A stretch of DNA of 64,000 bases from CAVSRC01 sp963798195 (lineage in GTDB: Bacteria; Pseudomonadota; Alphaproteobacteria; Rhizobiales; Kaistiaceae), in the NCBI GenBank assembly GCA_963798195.1, contig CAWCSF010000011.1:1-64000 (forward strand). Direction: 5' to 3'. Made by a program: the position numbers and the translations under genes. This document shows, piece after piece, positions 53,411 through 62,796 of the stretch; position 1 is the first letter of the stretch, and the number at the start of each line of letters is the position of its first letter. The notes beneath the pieces are model-generated. The model made no database searches. It saw nothing but the letters and a program-made list of their open reading frames with translations, and had not been told where the DNA came from.

Positions 53411-54865
53411 ATGCAGGGACGCAACGTAGTCTTCATCATGTCCGACGAGCACAGCCGCCGCGTGCTTGGCTCGTACGGCAACCCGGTCGTCAAGTCGCCC
53501 AACCTCGATGCACTCGCCGCGGGCGGCACGCAGTTCGAGAACGCGTACTGCAATTGCCCGATCTGCGTTCCCAGCCGCGCCAGCTTCGCCACCGGCCGCT
53601 ACGTTCATTCCATCGGCTATTGGGACAACGCCTTCCCCTATCGCGGCACGCCGGAATCCTGGGGCCATCGCCTCCATGACACCCACCACCGCTGCGATTC
53701 CATCGGCAAGCTGCATTATCGCGGCAGCGACGATCCCAACGGCTTCGACAACGAGATCCTGCCGCTGCATGTGCTCAAAGGCGAGGGCGACGTGCAGGGC
53801 ATGCTGCGCCGTCCGCCACCGACACGCGACAGCACTGGTCAGCTTGCCGGGGACGCCGGTGCCGGCAACTCCACCTATCTGCAATACGATCGCAATATCC
53901 GCGAAGAGGCGATGCAGTGGCTGAAAGGCGTCGCTGGTAAGCGTCCGGACAAGCCCTGGTGCCTGTTCCTCTCATTCGTATGCCCGCATTTCCCCCTGGT
54001 CGCGCCACCGGAGTTTTTCAATCTCTACGATCTGAAGAAGTTGCCGCTGCCGCGGCTGCGCGATCCGGCCGACTTCCCGGATCACCCCGTATTGCGCAAG
54101 CTGCGCGAGGTGCAGAATTACGAGGATCACTTCCGCAACGAGGACCACGTGCGAACGGCACTTGCCGCGTACTACGGCATGGTTTCGTTCCTCGACGACA
54201 ATATCGGTCGCGTGCTGAAGACGCTGCGCGATACCGGCCTCGATAGCGACACGCTGGTCATCTATACCAGCGATCACGGCGATAACCTCGGCACCCGCAC
54301 GTTCTGGGGCAAATCGAACATGTACGAGGAAGCGGTCGGCGTGCCGCTGATCCTGAACGGCCCGGGCATTCCGGCCGGTCACCGCGTCGCAACGCCGGTG
54401 TCACTTGTCGATGCTTATCCGACAATCATCGACGCGGTCGGCGAGACCGCTACCGCCGAGGAGCGCAAACTTCCTGGCACGTCGCTGCTGAGACTCCTCG
54501 ATGGGCAGGATGCCGATCGCACCGTCTTCAGCGAGTACCATGCGGTCGGTTCGATGACGGGCATCTTCATGGTCCGCTTCGGCCGATACAAATACGTCCA
54601 CTACGACGGCTACCGGCCGCAGCTCTTCGATCTCGACGCCGACCCCATGGAGACGCGCGATCTCGCCGTGGCTGGTGGCCACGATACCGAAATCGCCGAG
54701 GGCGAACGCCGGCTACGCGCCATCTGCGATCCGGCTGAGGTCTCGGCGCGCGCTTTCAACGATCAGGAGCGGCGCATCGAGGAACTCGGTGGAATGGAGG
54801 CCGTGCTCAATCGCGGCAGCTACCCCTACACGCCGGCTCCGGGGGAGGCGCCGCGGTTCTCCTGA
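53411..54865 (+). CDS. sulfatase family hydrolase
   Basis: 484 residues, complete. Formylglycine motif CVPSR (Cys52), metal ligands in IMSDEHSR and YTSDHGDNLG, and KYVHYDGYRPQLFDLDADP at the C-terminus. There is no signal peptide, so a cytoplasmic enzyme acting on an imported ester is likely. Conversion of the cysteine needs a formylglycine-generating enzyme, which is not in the window. It closes the LysR-controlled ABC operon. It could be choline-sulfatase-like or a phosphonate monoesterase; sequence alone does not decide. Confidence 0.88.
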   Translation: MQGRNVVFIMSDEHSRRVLGSYGNPVVKSPNLDALAAGGTQFENAYCNCPICVPSRASFATGRYVHSIGYWDNAFPYRGTPESWGHRLHDTHHRCDSIGKLHYRGSDDPNGFDNEILPLHVLKGEGDVQGMLRRPPPTRDSTGQLAGDAGAGNSTYLQYDRNIREEAMQWLKGVAGKRPDKPWCLFLSFVCPHFPLVAPPEFFNLYDLKKLPLPRLRDPADFPDHPVLRKLREVQNYEDHFRNEDHVRTALAAYYGMVSFLDDNIGRVLKTLRDTGLDSDTLVIYTSDHGDNLGTRTFWGKSNMYEEAVGVPLILNGPGIPAGHRVATPVSLVDAYPTIIDAVGETATAEERKLPGTSLLRLLDGQDADRTVFSEYHAVGSMTGIFMVRFGRYKYVHYDGYRPQLFDLDADPMETRDLAVAGGHDTEIAEGERRLRAICDPAEVSARAFNDQERRIEELGGMEAVLNRGSYPYTPAPGEAPRFS

Positions 54866-55149
54866 AGGGGAGCATGTCTTTTTTGGGTCGAGGGGTCGCG
54901 GTTCGCAGGGTGGTGGCCCAGGAAGATCACCGAAGTCCGTGAGCCCGCTCTCGACTGCGATCTGCCGGAGGCAGTTGGGCTCCTCGCAGCAGGACCATGC
55001 AGGGCGCAGCACGCATCCTGTCGAGGTTCGCACCAACCAAGGGCTACCCGGCTGGTGCGAATGTTCGATCCGGCGCAATTTGGCTGTCGGCAACAGGTGA
55101 TCGCCGAGATGGTCATTGTCCAGCGGACGCCGCACAACCGCTGTATCGA

Positions 55150-55226
55150 TGGTAGCGGAGGAGGGACTTGAACCCCCGACACGCGGATTATGATTCCGCT
55201 GCTCTAACCAACTGAGCTACTCCGCC
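55150..55226 (-). tRNA. tRNA-Met (CAT), elongator type
   Basis: 77 bases including an encoded CCA. The cloverleaf folds: acceptor GGCGGAG/CTCCGCT (first pair G-U), D arm GCTC/GAGC, anticodon arm GCGGA-ATCATAA-TCCGC with anticodon CAT, T arm GGGGG/CCCTC with TTCAAGT loop. Overall sequence resembles the alphaproteobacterial elongator tRNA-Met. Lysidine-type tRNA-Ile2 is the alternative for a CAT anticodon. Confidence 0.93.
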
Positions 55227-55246
55227 CCGGCGCCTGAGGCGAGCGG

Positions 55247-55275
55247 ATATAAGAAGCGCCGCCCAAGGGTGTCAA
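55247..55275 (-). promoter_or_regulatory. sigma-70 promoter of the tRNA gene
   Basis: On the minus strand TTGACA (55275-55270) and TTATAT (55252-55247) with a 17-bp spacer, ending about 20 bp before the tRNA 5' end. A near-consensus promoter. Confidence 0.8.
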
Positions 55276-55447
55276 GCAAACTTGCCCGTCGCGTGGCCTA
55301 AACTTTGCCGGAAACCGGCCGTTTCCCCTGCCCTTTGCTGCCGCAGCGCACGGATCACGCAACCTTGCCGAAGTTCGTCATTTTTCAACACCCTGTGTGC
55401 GATCATGGCGTATGACCGTCGAGTTCGGACGGGAAGGCGGAAACACC

Positions 55448-56791
55448 ATGGCGCGCAAGCACTTCGGCACCGACGGCATTCGCGGCCGGGCGAACCAGAA
55501 GATCACCCCGGACCTTGCCCTCAAGGTGGGCATGGCGGCAGGGCTCGTCTTCCATCGCGGCGATCATCGCCATCGCGTCGTGATCGGCAAGGACACGCGC
55601 CTGTCGAGCTACATGATCGAGAGCGCCCTCTCCGCCGGGTTCCTGTCGGTCGGGATGGACGTGCTGCTCACCGGCCCGATCCCAACCCCGGGCATCGCCA
55701 TGCTCACCCATTCCATGCGCTGCGATCTCGGCGTCATGATCTCCGCCTCGCACAATCCTTATGACGACAACGGCATCAAGCTGTTCGGCCCCGACGGTCT
55801 GAAGCTTTCGGATTCCGTCGAGAGCGAGATCGAGGATCTGCTCAATGCCGATCTCGGCGCGCGCCTCGCGCCGCCGGCCGACCTCGGCCGCGCCAAGCGC
55901 ATCGATGGCGTGCAGGACCGCTACGTCGAGTTCGCCAAGCGGACGCTGGCGCGCAACCTGACGCTCGACGGCCTGCGCGTCGTGGTCGATTGCGCCAACG
56001 GCGCCGCCTACAAGGTGGCCCCGCAGGCGCTGTGGGAGCTTGGCGCCGAAGTCATCTCCATCGGGGTCGACCCCGATGGCTTCAACATCAACCGCGATGT
56101 CGGCTCGACCGCGCCGGCCGCGCTCATCGAAAAGGTGCGCGAAACCCGCGCCGACATAGGCATCGCACTTGATGGCGACGCCGACCGGGTCGTGCTGGTC
56201 GACGAAAAGGGACAGCTTGTCGATGGCGACCAACTGCTTGCCGTGATCGCGCAGTCGTGGGCCGAGGAGAACCGCCTCGCCGGCGGCGGCATCGCCGCGA
56301 CGGTGATGTCCAACCTCGGACTGGAGCGCTTCATCAACGGCCTTGGCATCAAGTTCGTGCGCACGCCGGTCGGCGACCGCTACGTCGGCGAGGCCATGCG
56401 CGAGCACGGCTTCAACCTCGGCGGCGAACAGTCAGGTCACATCATCATGAGCGACTTCGCCACGACCGGCGATGGCCTGATCGCCGCGCTCCAGTTGCTG
56501 GCGGTCGTGAAGAAGCTGGGCAAGCCTGTCAGCGAAGTCTGCCACCGCTTCGAGCCGCTGCCGCAGATCCTGAAGAGCGTGCGGACCAGCGGCGGCAAAC
56601 CGCTGGAGAACAGTCGCGTTCGCAAGTCGATCGACGATGCCAATGGCCGGCTGGCGGCCACGGGGCGGCTTGTGGTTCGGGCTTCCGGCACGGAACCCGT
56701 CATCCGTGTCATGGCAGAGGGCGACGACCGGGCCCTGGTCCAGGCCGTGGTCGACGAACTGATCAACGTTCTCGCCGAAACCGCGGCCTGA
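55448..56791 (+). CDS. glmM: phosphoglucosamine mutase
   Basis: 447 residues from ATG 55448 (ARKHFGTDGIRGRANQ); the frame opens at 55397 but the family start is here. Active-site phosphoserine Ser101 in MISASHNPYDDNGIKLF, metal loop ALDGDADRV, sugar-binding GGEQSGHII and the C-terminal phosphate loop VVRASGTEPVIRVMAEG. It converts glucosamine-6-phosphate to glucosamine-1-phosphate for peptidoglycan and LPS. A sulfotransferase and nagA/kinase genes follow. Confidence 0.97.
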   Translation: MARKHFGTDGIRGRANQKITPDLALKVGMAAGLVFHRGDHRHRVVIGKDTRLSSYMIESALSAGFLSVGMDVLLTGPIPTPGIAMLTHSMRCDLGVMISASHNPYDDNGIKLFGPDGLKLSDSVESEIEDLLNADLGARLAPPADLGRAKRIDGVQDRYVEFAKRTLARNLTLDGLRVVVDCANGAAYKVAPQALWELGAEVISIGVDPDGFNINRDVGSTAPAALIEKVRETRADIGIALDGDADRVVLVDEKGQLVDGDQLLAVIAQSWAEENRLAGGGIAATVMSNLGLERFINGLGIKFVRTPVGDRYVGEAMREHGFNLGGEQSGHIIMSDFATTGDGLIAALQLLAVVKKLGKPVSEVCHRFEPLPQILKSVRTSGGKPLENSRVRKSIDDANGRLAATGRLVVRASGTEPVIRVMAEGDDRALVQAVVDELINVLAETAA

Positions 56792-56884
56792 GACCGCGGC
56801 TTCCCCGACATTCGGGTTGCCTCGCCGGGCATCCTTGCGCTAACGCCTCTCTCACGAACCCGCCGAGAGGGCGCAGGAGCCGGC

Positions 56885-57757
56885 ATGATTGTAACTGACC
56901 CCAGGAATCCCAAAGGCATCGTCTGGATCGCTTCGTATCCGAAGTCCGGCAATACCTGGATGCGCGTCTACCTCTACCACCTGATGCGGATCATGAACGG
57001 CGTGCCGCGGGCGGATAACGACCTGCACGCTCTCGACAAATCGAGCGTCTACGAAGCCCGTCTGGTCGGTCTGTTCGAGCAGATGCTGGGCAAGCCGCTG
57101 ACGGCGGCCACCCGGGCCGAGACCGCGGTGATCCGTCCGCAAGTGCACGCCGCGATCGCCGAGCGCAGCGAAGGCGTAGCGCTGGTGAAGACCCACGCGG
57201 CCCTCGGCCAACTCGGCAACATCCCAACCCACAACCTGGCCGTATCGTCGGGCACGATCTACATCGTGCGCGATCCGCGCGACGTCGCCATATCGCTGGC
57301 CGCCCACAATGGCGCCACGATCGACCAGGCGATCAACGACATGGCCACGGCCTCCTATGGAACGGAAAACACCGACAGCGCCGCTTTCGAGGTCTGGGGT
57401 TCCTGGACCGAGAACACCGTGAGTTGGACCATGCGTCCGCATGAGGCCGTGCTCGTCGTGCGCTACGAGGACATGCAATCCGATCCGCTGGCTACGTTCA
57501 GCACCGTGGCAAGCCATCTCCGCCAGAGGCCGTCGCCGGAGCAGATTGCGGAGGCGGTCGAACTGTCGACTTTCAAGGAACTTCAGGAAGCGGAGATCAA
57601 CGCCGGCGATTTCCGCGAGCGTTCCGAGCGATCCGATCGCTTCTTCCGCGAGGGCCGTGTCGGAGAGTGGAAGGAAAAGCTGAGCGAGGCGCAGGTAAAC
57701 CGCATCGTCGAGACGCACGGCGAGCAAATGGGCAAACTCGGCTACCTCTCGAACTAG
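56885..57757 (+). CDS. sulfotransferase
   Basis: 290 residues, complete. PAPS-binding loop IASYPKSGNTWMRVYL at about 14-29 and the 3'-phosphate loop YIVRDPRDVAIS are typical of cytosolic-type sulfotransferases. The enzyme moves sulfate from PAPS to a hydroxyl or amine. Acceptor unknown. It overlaps the nagA gene tail to tail by 4 bp. Confidence 0.9.
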   Translation: MIVTDPRNPKGIVWIASYPKSGNTWMRVYLYHLMRIMNGVPRADNDLHALDKSSVYEARLVGLFEQMLGKPLTAATRAETAVIRPQVHAAIAERSEGVALVKTHAALGQLGNIPTHNLAVSSGTIYIVRDPRDVAISLAAHNGATIDQAINDMATASYGTENTDSAAFEVWGSWTENTVSWTMRPHEAVLVVRYEDMQSDPLATFSTVASHLRQRPSPEQIAEAVELSTFKELQEAEINAGDFRERSERSDRFFREGRVGEWKEKLSEAQVNRIVETHGEQMGKLGYLSN

Positions 57758-58887
57758 TCCGGCGCCACCCCACCGATCCACGTCCGCGTGACGCCGAGAT
57801 CGTCGTCCAGAAGGACGAAATCCGCGCGATAGCCCGATGCGATACGCCCGTAGCGGTCGCCGATGCCGAGACACTCGGCCGGCGCGCGAGACGCCATGTG
57901 AAGCGCCGCTTCGACGGGCAGGCCCAGCACCCTGACCGCGTTGCGGACCGCCGTCGCCATATCGAGATTGGAGCCGGCGAGCGTGCCATCCGGCAGCGTG
58001 AGACGGCCATCAGCCAGCGTCACCCGCTGACCGCCAAGCTGGAAGCCGGCGATGTTCGCGCCCACAGTCGGCATGGCGTCGCTGACCAGGATCATTCGCT
58101 GCCAGCCCTTCGCCGCCAATGCCACCCGCAGCGAGGTCGGTGACACGTGACGCAGGTCGACGATGAGGCTCGCCCAGCAATCGGGATCATCGAGCGCCGC
58201 GCCGACCGGACCCGGCGCACGCCCTGCCAGCGGCGGCATGGCGTTGAAGAGGTGCGTGAAAAGCGTCAGCCCGGCCGCACGGGCCTTCACGATCGTCTCG
58301 ACATCGGCCGCCGTGTGGCCCGCAGAGACAACGACGCCTGCGGCGGCGAGAGCCTGGATGAGCGCTGGCGGAACGACCTCCGGTGCGACGGTCACCAGCG
58401 TCTTGCCACCGACAGGCTCCGCCAACAGATCAACGTCCGCTGGCTCCATCAGACGCACCATCGCCGGGTCATGGGCGCCCTTGCGCTCAGGCGCGATGAA
58501 CGGTCCTTCGATATGGACGCCGAGCACGCCGCGGACGCCGGCGGCGATAGCCGCGCGAGCGGCAGCCATTGCTTCGGCAATGCGCGCGCGCCGGTCCGAG
58601 ATGAGCGTCGGCAGGAAACTGGTCGTCCCGAACTTGCGGTGGGCCGCGCCAATGGCGGCGATCCCTTCGACCGTCGGCGCGTCGTTGAAGAGGACACCGC
58701 CGCCGCCGTTCACCTGAATGTCGATGAAACCGGGCGCGAGCAGGCCCTCGATCGGCTGACGATCCGCTCGCGGAACATCGCTCTCCGGCACGACGGCCGA
58801 CACGATGCCATCGTCGATAACGACGGCGTGGCCGTCGAGCAACCGCGCACCATCGAAGATGCGCGCACCGGTGAGCGCCTGCCTCAT
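57754..58887 (-). CDS. nagA: N-acetylglucosamine-6-phosphate deacetylase
   Basis: 377 residues from ATG 58887; the frame extends to 58998 into the kinase gene but the family N-terminus begins here (RQALTGARIFDG). Metal and active-site residues: GFIDIQVNGGGG, HIEGPFI, VSAGHTAAD, FTHLFNAMPPL and the catalytic Asp in ILVSDAM. Produces glucosamine-6-phosphate and acetate. Start overlaps the kinase stop as ATGA, so the two are coupled. Confidence 0.94.
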   Translation of the reverse strand: MRQALTGARIFDGARLLDGHAVVIDDGIVSAVVPESDVPRADRQPIEGLLAPGFIDIQVNGGGGVLFNDAPTVEGIAAIGAAHRKFGTTSFLPTLISDRRARIAEAMAAARAAIAAGVRGVLGVHIEGPFIAPERKGAHDPAMVRLMEPADVDLLAEPVGGKTLVTVAPEVVPPALIQALAAAGVVVSAGHTAADVETIVKARAAGLTLFTHLFNAMPPLAGRAPGPVGAALDDPDCWASLIVDLRHVSPTSLRVALAAKGWQRMILVSDAMPTVGANIAGFQLGGQRVTLADGRLTLPDGTLAGSNLDMATAVRNAVRVLGLPVEAALHMASRAPAECLGIGDRYGRIASGYRADFVLLDDDLGVTRTWIGGVAPD

Positions 58888-59771
58888 GGTCGGTCGGTCC
58901 CGATGCCCTTCAGCCCGCGCTGCGCCATCAGGATTGCGCCGTCGGCGGCGTCGGCGTCCGGTTCGACAAGATATGGACGGAGCACCGGCGGCAGCCAAGG
59001 CAGCAGGCGCGGGAAGACTCCGCCGATCATGGCGATGGTCGGCGCGCCGAGATCGAGCAGACGGTTGATCAATCGTGCGGCGTCCGCCGCAGCGTCGAGC
59101 AGGATCGGCACGGCCAGCGCATCCCGCTTCTCGGCGTAGTCGAAGACGCGCGGCGCGAAGCTGGCATAGTCGCCGGGCGTCGCACTACCAGCCCAGATCA
59201 CGGCGTTTTGCGGATTGCGGTCGAACGCAGCGAGCACGTCGTCGGCCAACGGCGTCAGCGGTGCCATGCCCTCCAGCGCCCATAGCGAACGGCGGATCGC
59301 CGTGCGGCCGATGGCCATGCCGCTGCCTTCGTCGGCGATGTCGGCGCCCCAGCCGCCGACGTTGAGGCGCTTGCCCTTCACGACGGCGGTGCCGGCCGAG
59401 CCGGTGCCGAGAATGAGGATGGCGCCGTCGCGCCCGCCGGTAGCGCCGAGCCAGGCGGCATAAGCATCGGTATCGGCGACGAGGCTGGCGAAGGGATGCG
59501 GCCAGGCGAACACCGACTGGAGATCGGCATCCTGCTGCGTACCGGCCAGGCCGAAGCCGGCGTGGATGCGGCCGAGATCTGCTTCGCCAAGACCGGCCGC
59601 GGCAACGGCTTCGCGGCAGGCTTTCATCACTTCGGTGAAAGCAGCGTCGCGGAGGCGAGCATTGCCGGCGCCGGCGGCGCCTTCGCCAAGCAGGCGACCG
59701 GACGCATCCCGGAGCCGCGCCCGGCTGCGGCTCCCGCCGCCATCGACACCGATGAAAAGCTCTTCGGCCAT
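58884..59771 (-). CDS. N-acetylglucosamine kinase-like (BadF/BcrA ATPase family)
   Basis: 295 residues. ASKHA fold motifs: phosphate-1 VDGGGSRSRARL, ILILGTGSAGTAVV and ADEGSGMAIG. In tandem with nagA, phosphorylation of N-acetylglucosamine before deacetylation is the natural role. ATPase subunits of other BadF proteins are excluded by this context and by size. Confidence 0.88.
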   Translation of the reverse strand: MAEELFIGVDGGGSRSRARLRDASGRLLGEGAAGAGNARLRDAAFTEVMKACREAVAAAGLGEADLGRIHAGFGLAGTQQDADLQSVFAWPHPFASLVADTDAYAAWLGATGGRDGAILILGTGSAGTAVVKGKRLNVGGWGADIADEGSGMAIGRTAIRRSLWALEGMAPLTPLADDVLAAFDRNPQNAVIWAGSATPGDYASFAPRVFDYAEKRDALAVPILLDAAADAARLINRLLDLGAPTIAMIGGVFPRLLPWLPPVLRPYLVEPDADAADGAILMAQRGLKGIGTDRP

Positions 59772-59832
59772 TGCGGACCCCGCCCTACCCTCTGTTGCGC
59801 CCTCTTAGCACAGAGCTTTTCGGGAGCGCGAC

Positions 59833-60315
59833 TTAGCCCTTCAGCGAGACGCTGATCGATCCATCGCTTTCCAGGATGAGGGTGCTGACGCCGTCGATGG
59901 CGTGCCCGCCTGCCGAACGGACGGCGCTGAGGGCTTCATCCTCCGTAACGCGCTCGCGCTTCATTGCCCGCTCGCAAAACATACCGTCCCGCACGAGGAG
60001 AGTCGGCTCCGCACGTACCGCCCGCGCGAAGGCCGGGAAACGGACGGATAAAAAAGTGACGACATATTGCATGAGAATCAGGAGCGCGAGCGCCACCATG
60101 CCTTCGGCAAGCGATATGGACGCCTGAAGCAGGACTGCAGAGAGCGTGGAGCCGATGGCGACAGTAACCACGAGGTCGAAGGCGTTTAGCTTGGCAAGTG
60201 TCCGCTTGCCCGAAATGAGCAGGAAGGCGACGACACTGGCATAGGCCAGAATGCCCACTACCACAGTGCGGGCGATGTCGGGCCAACCCTGGAAAAACAT
60301 GCTTGGCACGTCCAT
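59833..60315 (-). CDS. DUF421/YetF family membrane protein
   Basis: 160 residues. Two to three N-terminal membrane segments (TVVVGILAYASVVAFLLI, ALLILMQYVVTFL) then the DUF421 core (LLVRDGMFCERAMKRERVTEDEALSAVR and TLILESDGSISV). Function unknown; related YetF proteins form oligomers in the membrane. Confidence 0.88.
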   Translation of the reverse strand: MDVPSMFFQGWPDIARTVVVGILAYASVVAFLLISGKRTLAKLNAFDLVVTVAIGSTLSAVLLQASISLAEGMVALALLILMQYVVTFLSVRFPAFARAVRAEPTLLVRDGMFCERAMKRERVTEDEALSAVRSAGGHAIDGVSTLILESDGSISVSLKG

Positions 60316-60401
60316 GGCGGTTGTTCCCCGTTAGCGACAAATGTCTGTCACTACGCTTGGGACAGTCGAGCGTTCCAATATTCTCGAATGGTCGATCGTG
60401 G

Positions 60402-61037
60402 TCAGACGCGCTCGAAGACCAGCAGGGTGTAGATGCCGAGCGGCTGGAGGCTGCGCCGCTCCAGCAGACGCATATTCGGATTGCCCAGCACCCGCTCGAT
60501 CGCGAATTCCGGGTTCCAGCCGAGCGAGGCCGAATAGCGCGCCAGCCAGCGCTCGAACGAGGCGCGCGGACCACTCTCGGCGGAGAAATGATTGGCGAGC
60601 ACAATGCGCCCGCCCGGCTTCACCACCCGCACCGCCTCGGCCAGCACCGCGGCCGGGTCGGGAACCACCGTGATCAGGAACATGGCGACCGCGGCGTCGA
60701 AGCTCTGGTCGGCGAAGGTCAGCTTCGAGGCGTCCATCTCCTGGAGCGTCTCGACATTGTCGAGCTTCTTGTCGGTCACGCGCTGGCGGGCACGCGCCAG
60801 CATGTCGCTGCTGAGATCGATGCCACTGATGCGGTGTTCGCGCTTGTAGCGCGGCAGAGCAAGGCCGGTGCCGACGCCGATCTCGACGATGCGCGATGGC
60901 GGCATCGCGTTCACCACGGCAACAGTCTTGCCGATGGCGGAATTGGTGATGACGCCGAAGATGGGATCGTAGATTGGCGCCCAGCGGGCGTAGGCGGCGA
61001 CGATATGGGCGTCGTCGAGTTCGGATGCCACGCGCAA
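60402..61037 (-). CDS. pmtA: phosphatidylethanolamine N-methyltransferase-like
   Basis: 211 residues. Class I Rossmann methyltransferase with motif I IVEIGVGTGLALP, DLSSDMLARARQRV, MFLITVVPDP and KPGGRIVLANHF. The whole sequence follows the alphaproteobacterial PmtA pattern, which methylates phosphatidylethanolamine towards phosphatidylcholine. Six bp downstream of mnmA on the same strand. Confidence 0.85.
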   Translation of the reverse strand: MRVASELDDAHIVAAYARWAPIYDPIFGVITNSAIGKTVAVVNAMPPSRIVEIGVGTGLALPRYKREHRISGIDLSSDMLARARQRVTDKKLDNVETLQEMDASKLTFADQSFDAAVAMFLITVVPDPAAVLAEAVRVVKPGGRIVLANHFSAESGPRASFERWLARYSASLGWNPEFAIERVLGNPNMRLLERRSLQPLGIYTLLVFERV

Positions 61038-61042
61038 CGGTC

Positions 61043-62239
61043 CTAGGCGAGTGCCGAAACGGCAGTCGGCGCCGTGACCAAACGCCGGAGCGCCTGCTCG
61101 GCTTCTCCCGCCTTCTCCGCACGATCGATCCAGCCGCCGCCGAGCACGCGCGCACCGGGACCGTCGTCCGCGTAGAAGACGCAGGCCTGGCCGGCGGCTA
61201 CGCCGGACTCGCCGGCAGCGAGATCTACGTGGGCATGGCCATTGGCAAAGAACAGCCGCGCCGGCATGGGCGGACGTGTCGAGCGCACACGCGCCATGAC
61301 CGCGAGCCCATCGGCAGGAATTTCGGCTAGCGTATCGTCGCCAAGCCAGTTCACACCCCGCAGATGCAGGCGGTGGGTGGCCAGCGCCTCGCGTGGGCCG
61401 ACGATGACGCGGCGGCCGACCGGATCGAGATGCACAACGTAGAGCGGCTCGCCAATGGCGACGCCGATGCCGCGGCGCTGACCGATCGTGTAGTGGATGA
61501 TGCCCTCGTGACGGCCAAGCACGCGCCCGTCGATATGAACGATGTCGCCAGCCTCGCCCGCGCCCGGCTTCAGCCGCTCGATGACGTCGGCGTAGTGACC
61601 GTTGGGAACGAAACAGATGTCCTGGCTATCGTGCTTGTCGGCGATGGCGAGCCCGAACTCACGGGCCGCGGCGCGCGTCTCCGCCTTGGTCATGGAGCCC
61701 AGCGGGAAGCGGACGAAATCGAGCTGGTCGCGGGTGGTGGCGAAGAGGAAGTAGCTCTGGTCACGCTCGACGTCCGCCGGGCGATAGAGCGCCCGGTGAT
61801 TGCCGGCGCGCCGACTGGCGACGTAGTGCCCTGTCGCGAGCGCCTCGGCGCCAAGCTGGCGGGCGGTATCGAGCAGGTCGTGAAACTTGACCGTCTGGTT
61901 GCAGGCGACGCACGGCACCGGCGTCTCGCCGGCGATGTAGCTCGAGGCGAAGCCGTCGATCACGGTGTCGCGGAAGCGCTGCTCGTAGTCGAGAACGTAG
62001 TGCGGGATGCCGAGCGTCGCGGCAACACGGCGGGCATCGTGGATGTCCTGCCCGGCGCAGCAGGCGCCCTTGCGGTGGGTGGCCTCGCCGTGATCGTAGA
62101 GCTGGAGAGTGACCCCCACGACGTCATAGCCGGCGCGCTTCAACAACCCAGCGACAACGGAAGAATCCACGCCACCCGACATGGCGACGACGACACGGGT
62201 CCGGTCCGGACGGCCGGGGAGCTCAAGATCGACAGACAT
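61043..62239 (-). CDS. mnmA: tRNA 2-thiouridine synthase (thiouridylase)
   Basis: 398 residues from ATG 62239; the frame extends to 62386 but lacks family similarity there. PP-loop VVVAMSGGVDSSV, catalytic cysteines in PVPCVACNQTVKF and DSQDICFV, and GQRRGIG in the central domain. It adds the s2 group to wobble uridine 34 of tRNA Lys, Glu and Gln. Confidence 0.96.
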   Translation of the reverse strand: MSVDLELPGRPDRTRVVVAMSGGVDSSVVAGLLKRAGYDVVGVTLQLYDHGEATHRKGACCAGQDIHDARRVAATLGIPHYVLDYEQRFRDTVIDGFASSYIAGETPVPCVACNQTVKFHDLLDTARQLGAEALATGHYVASRRAGNHRALYRPADVERDQSYFLFATTRDQLDFVRFPLGSMTKAETRAAAREFGLAIADKHDSQDICFVPNGHYADVIERLKPGAGEAGDIVHIDGRVLGRHEGIIHYTIGQRRGIGVAIGEPLYVVHLDPVGRRVIVGPREALATHRLHLRGVNWLGDDTLAEIPADGLAVMARVRSTRPPMPARLFFANGHAHVDLAAGESGVAAGQACVFYADDGPGARVLGGGWIDRAEKAGEAEQALRRLVTAPTAVSALA

Positions 62240-62448
62240 GCCCGTTCCGGGTGGCCTTCGTACTGGGGCGGCTCGCAAAACGGCCACCAGGCGCTGTTTC
62301 CACCAGTCCACAGGCCCTTCAAGGGGGCCTGCTCCGGCGGGCATGACTATAGTGGCGTTCCCCATCGCTTCAAGGCCGGAAATCACCCGCCAACACTGGA
62401 TTTCGAGGCAAAGTCGGCAACAAGTCTTACCGATTTGTTGCCACCTGC

Positions 62449-62463
62449 TTAGCCGAATTTTAA
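62449..62463 (+). promoter_or_regulatory. CtrA-box-like site upstream of sciP
   Basis: TTAG-N7-TTAA matches 7 of 8 fixed positions of the CtrA consensus TTAA-N7-TTAA. It lies 54 bp before the sciP start codon, a normal promoter distance. In Caulobacter sciP is part of the CtrA circuit. Confidence 0.55.
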
Positions 62464-62516
62464 GGGCACGGCGCTAGGGTCACAGCTGAACTGGTCAGGT
62501 TTGAGTAGAGCGTAGA

Positions 62517-62792
62517 ATGACCGAACAGATGCGCCCCCGCGTGAAATATGTCATCGGCCCCGACGGGAGCCCGCTGACGATCGCGGATCTGCCGCCACGC
62601 AACACCAAGCGCTGGGTCATCCGTCGAAAGGCGGAAGTCGTGGCAGCGGTGCGCGGCGGTCTCCTGAGCCTTGAAGAGGCCTGCGCACGCTACACCCTGA
62701 CGGTGGAAGAGTTCCTCTCCTGGCAGCAGTCGATCGAGGAGCATGGTCTCGCCGGGCTGCGCACGACGCGCATCCAGCAGTACCGCGGCTAG
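62517..62792 (+). CDS. sciP: SciP, CtrA inhibitory protein (DUF1153)
   Basis: 91 residues, the family length. The highly conserved sequence is recognised throughout: RPRVKYVIGPDGSPLTIADLP, TKRWVIRRKAEVVAAVRGG, then a helix-turn-helix (LEEACARYTLTVEEFLSWQ). SciP binds DNA-bound CtrA and blocks CtrA-dependent transcription in the swarmer cell. Its presence supports an alphaproteobacterial origin. Confidence 0.95.
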   Translation: MTEQMRPRVKYVIGPDGSPLTIADLPPRNTKRWVIRRKAEVVAAVRGGLLSLEEACARYTLTVEEFLSWQQSIEEHGLAGLRTTRIQQYRG

Positions 62793-62796
62793 CCCT

